From Pseudomonas graminis (GTDB lineage Bacteria > Pseudomonadota > Gammaproteobacteria > Pseudomonadales > Pseudomonadaceae): DNA of 64,000 nucleotides. Of this stretch, positions 18,868 to 26,420 are shown one piece after another. The notes below the pieces were generated by a model. The model was given only the letters and a program-made list of their open reading frames with translations, did no database searches and was not told the DNA's origin. The stretch lies in assembly GCF_002093745.1 (NCBI RefSeq), contig NZ_MTSB01000004.1, forward strand, positions 248,001-312,000, read 5' to 3'. Each line of letters starts with the position of its first letter. Position 1 is the first letter of the stretch. A program made the position numbers and the translations under genes.

Positions 18868-19728
18868 TTAGAAATAGTGTTTGTAGCCGCCTGACTGAAA
18901 CCATTCACTTGCTGAAAGGGCCTCATACATCGGGGCTTTCCAATGGTTGGTTCTGTTCTTTCTTTCGGTAGACGCAAACCTTTTAAGGTGATCCCTTCTG
19001 TCTTCACACGTTCCCAAGTCGTCAAGCACTTCAATCATGCCTGACAGCTCTGCCGCGGCCTCTATTCCAAATCGGCGTGCGAGGTCCAGATGCTTGAAAT
19101 GATTTTCCGCGCGCAACTTCAACGGGGCAGGCCATGCTTCAGGCGGCGCTGCAAAATATCGAACAGTGGGAGGCGTCGTCTTCACCAGCTCTGCAAAAAC
19201 CCAAGGCTCCTGTTCGAACTTCACGCATTCAAAATAAAGATGAGACTGCTGATTGGCTTCCGTGACCGCAGAGGCACTTTTGACCTTGTTACAGTCCGTA
19301 CAGGCCGGCACCAGATTAATAGGCAATATGGAGTAAGCCGGGTACCTGGCTTTGGATAAAAAATGGTCAAGCGTCGTGGCCTGGCCGAATCCACATAATG
19401 GACATTTGGCCAGTGGAGCCGAGATGATTAATTTATCGTAGTACGTGCGCGCCGCCTTCCCTTTACTCAGCAGTTGATTCGAATACAGTGACATAAACTC
19501 TTTTTTGGTCAGTGTCGCCACCACCTCTTGACCCGGCTTGGCGTGCGCACTCGACGGCAGACTGTACAGCTCGCCCGCACTGGCTTTTTCTGTATAGCCG
19601 AGAAAAAGCAGGATGATCGAATCGCGTGCCGCCTTAAACCTCTCCACCAGATCAGGGTCATCAAGACCGCTGATACAGGTATCGAACACGTCGGTTGCGT
19701 CCAAGGCGGGGGCCGTGAGTTTTTTCAA
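18868..19728 (-). CDS. HNH endonuclease, PtuB-like partner of the ATPase
   Basis: A 286-residue protein starting at TTG 19728 (AGGAGG 5 bases upstream; the TTG overlaps the ATPase stop codon as TTGA). A zinc-braced HNH motif lies in the middle: Cys109/Cys112, Asp121-His122 (LDHFLSKARYP), Asn138 and Cys143/Cys146-Asn147 with a following lysine. This spacing is that of PtuB-type nucleases of Septu defence systems and of HNH proteins in some retrons. The N-terminal 100 and C-terminal 130 residues have no recognised domain. GC content is lower than the flanks. Predicted cytoplasmic DNA or RNA nuclease acting with the ATPase. Confidence 0.82.
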   Translation of the reverse strand: MKKLTAPALDATDVFDTCISGLDDPDLVERFKAARDSIILLFLGYTEKASAGELYSLPSSAHAKPGQEVVATLTKKEFMSLYSNQLLSKGKAARTYYDKLIISAPLAKCPLCGFGQATTLDHFLSKARYPAYSILPINLVPACTDCNKVKSASAVTEANQQSHLYFECVKFEQEPWVFAELVKTTPPTVRYFAAPPEAWPAPLKLRAENHFKHLDLARRFGIEAAAELSGMIEVLDDLGTCEDRRDHLKRFASTERKNRTNHWKAPMYEALSASEWFQSGGYKHYF

Positions 19729-21266
19729 GACTCCCTCCTGCTGGCGACCATTTTTCGCAAGATGGCCTGTGCTTCAAACCCCAGCTGTTCTTTATAGTCG
19801 GCTAAAATACTTTCAAATGTCCCTCCGCGATTGACGGCCTCTTGTAAAACTTCATGGTAGCCAGACTTATTGACTTCCAGGCCAAATATTTCGCGGGTAA
19901 GAACGCCCGCATTTTCACCAAACGTTTCTCTCTCAGGGCGATCTGCTCTGCCTTCCGCTCGCAGTCGCGTGAGCTTCCACACACACGAAGCCGGTGCCTC
20001 TTGAACAACCACGGGGGAGTGAGTTGCGATAATTGCAACACCGTTGCGGTCTTGCAGCAGGTCAGAAATGGCTCTGGTGAACGCGGACAGTAAAGGGGGG
20101 TGCAAATGACTTTCAGGCTCATCCATCAGCACAAGCGTTTTTTCCTCCACCGCCTCTACCAGCTTTGTCAATGTCAGCAACACGATGGAGTGTCCTGAGC
20201 TCATCCGGCTAAAAAGCCGATGCGCTTTGACCATAGCCTCATCCGTGGGCAGCTCATTTAATTGCGCCAGGTCCATGTCTTCGAAATTGCTGTCCGACTC
20301 GAGGCGCTTGATTGCAGCCACCCACCGCTGCCGCTTGCTCTCCTGACTAAAGCAAGACTCCAGGCTTGTCATGAAATCTTCCGTCAGTGCCTCAGTCGTT
20401 TTCGGGGGGCGCTTGCCAGGCCCTTCCCCCGGGGATTGCATGCCCACATAAAAATAAGCGACGCCTTTACTTCTGTCGGGTTGATCGGCAGGAAACAGGA
20501 ACGGATCAAACGCACTAAACGACACAGAAACAACACTGCTGAAATAATCCGCCGGCATGGGTTCACTGCCCAGCGAATCATTGATCAAAAATGTGCCGCA
20601 ATGCGGCCTGCCCGTGGTCTCACTGAGAATGGTTTCGACCATGTCATTTAATACGGTTGTCTTGCCTACACCGTTTCGCCCAATGAGGACATGAACATTG
20701 GTCGACGGGAGGGAATGGGGCGTTACTTTAAATGACACGTCCACGCCAGCGCGCTGCTCATCCCCCGTGGTCTGGTAACTAAAATGAAAACTTGTCAGTT
20801 CAGGCTTACCGTCCAGCACACGCTTGAACTGGTCGCGGATGACAGACCAACTGACATTTCGCATCAGCGATTCGCGAAACACCTGCTCATTCTTGACGTC
20901 TTCCAGGCGCGCAGGGTCGGCGATAACATCCTTGAGGGCCTGCAAGACAGCCAACGCCGTGTCGGACGGCAGCCGTCCTTGAAGTGTTCTATAAAAATCA
21001 ACGTCCTGACCCAACGAGAAAAACTCATCCCCCAGGCTGAACGTCTTTTTAGAAAACGTCTCTGACGTCCATCCGTGCGGCTGGTCCTTATATCCAATCT
21101 TGGTAGTGCCAAGCTCCGTCTTTTTAGCGTCCGGTCCGAAGTGCATCACCGTGAAACTGGTTTTGAATGAATAGTCATCCCAATTGCTTTCAACCAGTAA
21201 CAAGGTGTCTGTTAAATCAGACGGTATTAAGGACGCTTTCTTTATCATCTGCACTGAAAGTTTCAA
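19725..21266 (-). CDS. AAA (ABC/SMC-type) ATPase of a two-gene nuclease module
   Basis: A 513-residue protein starting at TTG 21266 (AAGGA 6 bases upstream); ATG 21248 is the alternative, and the frame stays open to 21446. Walker A GRNGVGKT at 196-203, an ABC-like signature SSGHS near 356-360, Walker B LVLMDEPE at 378-385 and the switch histidine in ATHSP at 414-418 define an OLD/RecF/SMC-like ATPase, similar in logic to PtuA. Unusual is the 190-residue domain before Walker A (SNWDDYSFKTSFTVMHF region), since PtuA proteins have Walker A near the N-terminus. The stop overlaps the HNH gene start, so the two are made together. Defence role is inferred. Confidence 0.82.
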   Translation of the reverse strand: MKLSVQMIKKASLIPSDLTDTLLLVESNWDDYSFKTSFTVMHFGPDAKKTELGTTKIGYKDQPHGWTSETFSKKTFSLGDEFFSLGQDVDFYRTLQGRLPSDTALAVLQALKDVIADPARLEDVKNEQVFRESLMRNVSWSVIRDQFKRVLDGKPELTSFHFSYQTTGDEQRAGVDVSFKVTPHSLPSTNVHVLIGRNGVGKTTVLNDMVETILSETTGRPHCGTFLINDSLGSEPMPADYFSSVVSVSFSAFDPFLFPADQPDRSKGVAYFYVGMQSPGEGPGKRPPKTTEALTEDFMTSLESCFSQESKRQRWVAAIKRLESDSNFEDMDLAQLNELPTDEAMVKAHRLFSRMSSGHSIVLLTLTKLVEAVEEKTLVLMDEPESHLHPPLLSAFTRAISDLLQDRNGVAIIATHSPVVVQEAPASCVWKLTRLRAEGRADRPERETFGENAGVLTREIFGLEVNKSGYHEVLQEAVNRGGTFESILADYKEQLGFEAQAILRKMVASRRES

Positions 21267-21549
21267 CGCTATTCCTTGAACTATTAACTCCCTGATCCGC
21301 GGACTGTAACGCCAGTCGGTGCCCACCGCAACCCTGCCGATGGCACTGTACGGGTGAACCGGGGCGTCGCGCTCAAACCTGTTTTTAACGCAGCCATATT
21401 GAGCGCAACCACTTTCCGCACAGCGCCTGAGACCTTGCTCATTCACCTGCCGGAGCGATCCAGACGCTCGCCTTGCCTCGCCTGAAAATGTGAAAAATTT
21501 GTTAACTATTTGGCCGAAGCGTCTTCTTCTGGCAGAAACAACCTGTCAG

Positions 21550-21568
21550 ACTAATGAGAACAGTTATC
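21550..21568 (+). promoter_or_regulatory. Candidate Fur box of the siderophore receptor
   Basis: ACTAATGAGAACAGTTATC matches 13 of 19 positions of the Fur consensus GATAATGATAATCATTATC, including both conserved ends. It lies 48 bases before the chosen start at 21617, which supports that start over the in-frame ATG at 21554 inside the box. Confidence 0.6.
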
Positions 21569-21616
21569 AACACTATTATCATCCAGCCACGGACGGCTTC
21601 AGGGAGTGTCGGGTTC

Positions 21617-23779
21617 ATGCCGGGGCAACAATCGCAACGCCGCAACCGTTTTACACCTTGCCTGTTGGCAATGGGCATCTGGGCCGCAACAACACAACCT
21701 GCCCTGGCCGCTGAAGCGCAAACCGCAGGGGCATCGGCGACGATGGAACTGGGGGCCACAGAAATCAGCAGCGATCAGCTTGGCTCGACGACCGAAGGCA
21801 GCCAGTCCTACACCACTGGCGCCATGCAGACAGCGACGAAATTGCCGCTGACCCTGCGCGAAACGCCGCAGGCGGCTACCGTGGTCACCCGCCAGCGCAT
21901 GGACGACCAGGCCATGACCAGCATCAACGATGTGGTCAGGTACACGCCGGGGCTGTATCTCGATCAATCCAGCGGGCCAGGCCGTCAGACCTATACGTCA
22001 CGCGGTTTCGATATCGACAACATCATGTACGACGGCCTGCCGGCCTCGTACTCGGGCTACACGGCAGGCGTGCAGCCGAACCTGGCCATGTTCGACCATG
22101 TGGAAGTGACTCGCGGCGCTACCGGCCTGACCACCGGGGCGGGAAACCCGTCGGCAGCGATCAACATGGTGCGCAAACGCCCGACCGCCACCCCGCAGGT
22201 CAGCCTGACCGGCACCGTTGGCAGCTGGGACGATTATCGCGGCGTATTCGATGCCTCCGGCCCGCTGAACGACAGCCGCACGGTGCGCGGACGAATCGTA
22301 GGCTCTTATCAGGACGCGAACAGCTTCCGCGACAAGGAAAAAAGTGATCACGGCGTGTTCTACGGGGTGCTCGAAGCTGACCTGACGGAGGCGACGACGG
22401 CGACCTTTGGCCTGTCGCGCCAGGAAGATCAGAGCAACCTGTTTTGGGGCGGGCTGCCGCTTGGCGAAGACGGCCATCACCTGAACCTGTCACGCTCGAC
22501 GTACCCCGGCACAGAGTGGGAAAACAAGAAAATACAGATCGATACGGTGTTCGGCGAGCTTGAGCACCGCTTCGACAACGACTGGAAACTGCGCGTTGCG
22601 GGCTCCGGCTCTACGCTGGACGGCGTGTTCTCGGGCACCTACCTCTCTCGCTACAACGGCCCGCTGGAGACCACCGCCTATCAATCCAGGCCTGATGAAA
22701 AACAGACCGCATTCGATGTCTACGCCAGTGGCCCGGTCGAAGCGTTTGGCCGCACCCATGAAGTGGTGGTCGGCAGCAGCAGGCGCATCTACGACAAGAC
22801 CAGCAAGGAATACAGCCCCTACGACACCGGCCTGCCGATCGGCGCGCCGAAGCCAGACTTTGTGCGAGTCGGTAAAACGCACAACATCGCGACGCAGGAC
22901 GCCCTCTACCTCACCACGCGCCTGAGCCTGGCCGACCCGTTGACGCTGATTCTCGGTGGTCGTCTGGACTGGTACGACTACGATGACCGCTCAGGCGACG
23001 AGGACTTCAAGGTCACCCGCAACCTGACGCGCTACGCGGGCCTGATCTACAAGCTGGATGACAGGCATTCCTTGTACGCCAGCTACACCGACATCTTCAA
23101 CCCGCAGAACTATCAGGACCTGTCCGGCAAAGTGCTCGACCCCGTAGTGGGCAAGAACTATGAAGTCGGCATCAAAGGCGAGTATTTCAACGGCGCTCTG
23201 AACGCCAGCCTGGCGGTGTTCCAGATCGATCAGGAAAACCTCAAGACCGAAGCGCCGACTCAGGCAGGCTGCGCAGTGCTGACGTGCTACGACGCGGCCG
23301 GGCTGGTGCGCAGTCGGGGTATCGACCTGGAGCTGCAAGGTGCGCTGACCGAACACTGGCAAGTCGGCGCGGGCTACACCTATGCCCGCACTCACTACCT
23401 CAAGGATTTCGATCCGGCGAAAGAAAATCAGCGCTTTGACACCGACACGCCTGAGCACCTGTTCAAGCTTTCGACGGTCTACCGCCTGCAGGGCGCACTG
23501 GAGAAAATGCGCGTCGGCGGCAACGTCTACTGGCAAAGCCGCCTTTACAACGATATCGCCCTCAGCGACGGCAGCTATCGTCTGGAACAAGGCAGTTATG
23601 CGGTAGCGGACTTGATGGCGGGCTATCAGGTCAGCAAGCATCTGGACCTGCAACTGAACGCCAACAACATTTTCGACCGCGAGTACTACACCGCGATTGG
23701 CAGCAGCAGTGTGTGGGGGTCGACTGACACCTACGGCAACCCGCGCAGCTATGCGTTGACGGCTAAATACAGTTTCTGA
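21617..23779 (+). CDS. TonB-dependent siderophore receptor (FhuE/FpvA-like)
   Basis: A 720-residue outer-membrane receptor for a ferric siderophore. Start at ATG 21617 gives a signal peptide ending near ALA (about residue 32). A plug domain follows (about 70-200: TLRETPQAATVVTRQRMDD, VEVTRGATGLTTGAGNPSAAINMVRK), then a 22-strand barrel ending in YSF. The plug sequence resembles FhuE and FpvA-type receptors for hydroxamate or pyoverdine-like siderophores; there is no N-terminal signalling domain, so it does not use a FecI/FecR-type cascade. A Fur box lies just upstream. No siderophore genes are nearby, so it probably takes up a foreign siderophore. Confidence 0.9.
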   Translation: MPGQQSQRRNRFTPCLLAMGIWAATTQPALAAEAQTAGASATMELGATEISSDQLGSTTEGSQSYTTGAMQTATKLPLTLRETPQAATVVTRQRMDDQAMTSINDVVRYTPGLYLDQSSGPGRQTYTSRGFDIDNIMYDGLPASYSGYTAGVQPNLAMFDHVEVTRGATGLTTGAGNPSAAINMVRKRPTATPQVSLTGTVGSWDDYRGVFDASGPLNDSRTVRGRIVGSYQDANSFRDKEKSDHGVFYGVLEADLTEATTATFGLSRQEDQSNLFWGGLPLGEDGHHLNLSRSTYPGTEWENKKIQIDTVFGELEHRFDNDWKLRVAGSGSTLDGVFSGTYLSRYNGPLETTAYQSRPDEKQTAFDVYASGPVEAFGRTHEVVVGSSRRIYDKTSKEYSPYDTGLPIGAPKPDFVRVGKTHNIATQDALYLTTRLSLADPLTLILGGRLDWYDYDDRSGDEDFKVTRNLTRYAGLIYKLDDRHSLYASYTDIFNPQNYQDLSGKVLDPVVGKNYEVGIKGEYFNGALNASLAVFQIDQENLKTEAPTQAGCAVLTCYDAAGLVRSRGIDLELQGALTEHWQVGAGYTYARTHYLKDFDPAKENQRFDTDTPEHLFKLSTVYRLQGALEKMRVGGNVYWQSRLYNDIALSDGSYRLEQGSYAVADLMAGYQVSKHLDLQLNANNIFDREYYTAIGSSSVWGSTDTYGNPRSYALTAKYSF

Positions 23780-23825
23780 TTGCAGAACACGTCGCTATCG
23801 GGCTGGCTCGGTAGCGGCGTGAATA

Positions 23826-24518
23826 TCAAATGGCCTGGCACCCGAACGCCTTCGCCAGGCCACCCACCCCTTTAGGCGTCAGATCTAGCGCTCTGGAATC
23901 CAGATGCCGACTCACCCAGCCGCGCTTGAGCATCAGTTCCAATAGCGCTGCACCCAACGCGCCGCCGATGTGCGGGGACCGTTCGCTCCAGTCCAGGCAG
24001 GCATAGGCCATGCGCCTGCGTTGCTGAAGCAATGCCTTTACGTCGATGCCGAGCGCCGTCAGTGCCTCGACACCCTCTTCACTGAACACATAATCCTTGC
24101 CTTGCTCGCTCAGCCAGCCGGCCTTGAACACAGCGTCGTGGACCTTGACGGCGATTTCACCCGCGCAATGGTCGTAGCAGGTTCGGGCACGTCTCAAGGC
24201 GGAAGGTGTGTTGGGCTTGAACGTCGCCGGGCTGTGTTGAGTCAGGGACAACAGCGCTTCCAGCGCTTGAGCCACCTGCGCGTTGGCCAGTCGGTAGTAA
24301 CGATGCCGCCCCTGCACCAGCATGTCCACCAGCCCCTGTTCGCGCAAACGCACAAAGTGGCCGCTGGCGCTCGATGCGCCGATATCGGCGAGTGCCGCCA
24401 GCTCGGTGGCCGTGCGTGCGTGTCCGTCCAGTAACGCACAAAGCATTCGAGACCGCGCAGGGTCGGCAATCGCGCCCGCCACTGCAGCCAGTGAAAGGTC
24501 CGCCGCTTCAACATCCAT
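23826..24518 (-). CDS. ArsR-family transcriptional regulator
   Basis: A 230-residue regulator, long for ArsR proteins. Winged helix-turn-helix at about residues 10-90 (IADPARSRMLCALLDG, ASSASGHFVRLREQGLV, GRHRYYRLA), followed by a 130-residue domain with an RARTCYDHCAGE segment that could bind a metal or small molecule through its two cysteines. It is divergent from the MFS gene at 24592 across 73 bases, so it probably represses that exporter. The effector is unknown. Confidence 0.85.
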   Translation of the reverse strand: MDVEAADLSLAAVAGAIADPARSRMLCALLDGHARTATELAALADIGASSASGHFVRLREQGLVDMLVQGRHRYYRLANAQVAQALEALLSLTQHSPATFKPNTPSALRRARTCYDHCAGEIAVKVHDAVFKAGWLSEQGKDYVFSEEGVEALTALGIDVKALLQQRRRMAYACLDWSERSPHIGGALGAALLELMLKRGWVSRHLDSRALDLTPKGVGGLAKAFGCQAI

Positions 24519-24591
24519 AGTTCAGCCATCCCCGAAGTGTTCCTGTAGGCAGTCATCATACTGCTGCCAAATCACTTGAAGGGATTCGCCC

Positions 24592-25866
24592 ATGCATCAA
24601 CCAGGCTTTTTTGGCAGAAATGTTATCGCGGCTGCGTTTCTGATGGCCGTTTTTGGCTGGGGGATCGGCTTTTACGGTCCGCCGATATTCATGTATGCCG
24701 TGATTCAAAAAACCGGCTGGTCGCCCGCCCTGTGCTCGGCGGCGGTGACCGTGCATTTTCTGGCGGGCACGCTGATCGTCATCAACCTGCCTGCGTTATA
24801 CAAACGCATCGGCCTTCCCTGGACCACCGTTTCAGGCTCGCTGACGCTGAGCCTCGGCCTCTATGGCTGGTCGATTGCCACTCAGCCTTATCAGTTGTTC
24901 ATGGCCGCTGTCCTCAGCGGGTTTGGCTGGGTCACGATGGGCGCGGCCGCGGTCAACGCCGTCATTGCGCCGTGGTTCATCAACAAGCGTCCGGGCGCAC
25001 TGGCAATGGCCTACAACGGTGCAAGCATTGGCGGCGTGGTGTTCACGTCGGGCTGGGTGTACCTGATCGGTAAATTCGGGTTCAGCCTCGCGACCCTCAT
25101 GGTTGGCGCGCTCTCGACCGCCATGATTGCCCTGCTGGCTTTCGCTGTCTTCCGGTTCAGGCCTGAAGACCTGAGCCAGCACCCAGACGGTATTCGCCAG
25201 CTCGCCGGTGACCAGACACCCGTGCAAGACCCTGCGCCCGTCACACTGCGCAGTAACAGGCCATTCATCACGCTGGCCGCCGCCATGTCGCTCGGGCTGT
25301 TCGCGCAGATTGGCTTGATCAGCCAATTGTTCCTGCTGCTGGTGGACCATATCAGTGAACAGCGTGCAGGCCTGGCGCTTGGGCTTGCGACTGCCAGCGC
25401 CATTGCTGGCCGGTTCGTGTCCGCCAGATTGATCACGAGGTGCGCCGATCGCCGCAACGTCGCGTGCCTGAGTTATGGCTGTCAGCTTCTGGGCTGCCTG
25501 GCCATGATGTTTATCGGCACACACCCTGCCTGGGTGTGGGTCGGGATGATTCTTTTTGGCCTGGGCATCGGCAATGCGACGTCCTTGCCGCCACTGATTG
25601 CTCAGGCCGAGTTTCCACGTCAGCAGGTTGCGCGCGTGGTGACGCTGATTGTCGCCATAGCGCAAGGCTGTTATGCGTTTGCACCGGCCTTGTTCGGCGT
25701 CATTCGAGCGTTATTCAGCGGGCCGCACAGTGGTCTGCTGACGTTGACGCTGGCAGCCAGTGTTCAGGGCGTTGCAGTACTCGCGCTCATCCACGGCAGA
25801 AGACGACACGAAAACGGGCAAAAACCCTCAAAACAGAGCGACCACTCTGCTTTGAAAAAAGAATAA
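24592..25866 (+). CDS. MFS transporter (oxalate/formate or monocarboxylate-type)
   Basis: A 424-residue inner-membrane protein with twelve predicted helices and a large central loop at about residues 195-225. The FGWGIGFYGPPIF opening and the PWFINKRPGALAMAYNGASIGG segment place it with NarK/oxalate-formate-like MFS proteins (CynX/MCT-like group) rather than drug exporters. AAGGG lies 8 bases before ATG 24592. It is divergent from the ArsR regulator, which probably controls it. The last 25 residues are basic and polar, likely a cytoplasmic tail. Confidence 0.83.
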   Translation: MHQPGFFGRNVIAAAFLMAVFGWGIGFYGPPIFMYAVIQKTGWSPALCSAAVTVHFLAGTLIVINLPALYKRIGLPWTTVSGSLTLSLGLYGWSIATQPYQLFMAAVLSGFGWVTMGAAAVNAVIAPWFINKRPGALAMAYNGASIGGVVFTSGWVYLIGKFGFSLATLMVGALSTAMIALLAFAVFRFRPEDLSQHPDGIRQLAGDQTPVQDPAPVTLRSNRPFITLAAAMSLGLFAQIGLISQLFLLLVDHISEQRAGLALGLATASAIAGRFVSARLITRCADRRNVACLSYGCQLLGCLAMMFIGTHPAWVWVGMILFGLGIGNATSLPPLIAQAEFPRQQVARVVTLIVAIAQGCYAFAPALFGVIRALFSGPHSGLLTLTLAASVQGVAVLALIHGRRRHENGQKPSKQSDHSALKKE

Positions 25867-26116
25867 TGATTCCGATAAAAACAAAATTATTGAATTTATA
25901 TGGCTAATATAATTGATTTATTGAAATTAAAAATCACAACAGCAACTAAAATCCAGATCGACAACTAACAGAATAAACAGAATTAAAAACGGACTCGTGT
26001 ACTTTAACCCCTCGTCATTCTTATTGATTACGCACGTTTGAAACTGCCGCCAGTGGCCTTCGGATTGCTGGCGTACCTGCCTGTTTGTTCAACACTTCTA
26101 TTTGGAGAGTCTCCCG
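25867..26116 (+). promoter_or_regulatory. AT-rich spacer before the secreted-protein/beta-glucosidase operon
   Basis: The first 140 bases are strongly AT-rich compared with the roughly 60 percent GC around, with runs of TTATT/AATAA; such stretches attract MvaT/H-NS-type silencers (inference). CGCCAG...CTGGCG can pair near 26047-26073. No open gene is supported here. Confidence 0.4.
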
Positions 26117-26365
26117 ATGGCCAGACGCTTGCTGCCTGCCGCTGCCACTTTGCTGACCTGCCTCGTTGCGTTTTCAGTTTCAGCCGCTGACAAGGAAAAC
26201 CCGCTGCCCGAAACGTCCAGCGAGCGCCGTGTGCAGGTCGATGCACAACGTGAACAGATCACCGGCGCCGACCTCGCCGCGCAGAAAACCTCCAGCGGAG
26301 CACAAACGATAGTGGATGCGCCAATCGACACCGCAGACGCCCCGGCAGGCAACGCAGAGCATTGA
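26117..26365 (+). CDS. Small secreted protein preceding the beta-glucosidase
   Basis: An 82-residue protein of unknown function. Start at ATG 26117 with GGAG 10 bases upstream, giving a clean signal peptide (basic start, hydrophobic core, cleavage after VSA near residue 23). The mature 59 residues are hydrophilic, rich in Ala, Thr, Glu and Asp, with no cysteine, and probably disordered in the periplasm. It lies 55 bases before the beta-glucosidase gene, likely in the same transcript. Confidence 0.62.
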   Translation: MARRLLPAAATLLTCLVAFSVSAADKENPLPETSSERRVQVDAQREQITGADLAAQKTSSGAQTIVDAPIDTADAPAGNAEH

Positions 26366-26420
26366 GCTGGGCGTTGACGTGCAAAAACATCCCCCAAGGT
26401 ATTACGTAAGGAACAGCTCC

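Noticed and set aside
18697..18894. 65-codon plus-strand frame starting at TTG in the photolyase/HNH spacer
   Set aside because: No ribosome binding site or recognised family, and its end runs into the 3' end of the HNH gene on the other strand.
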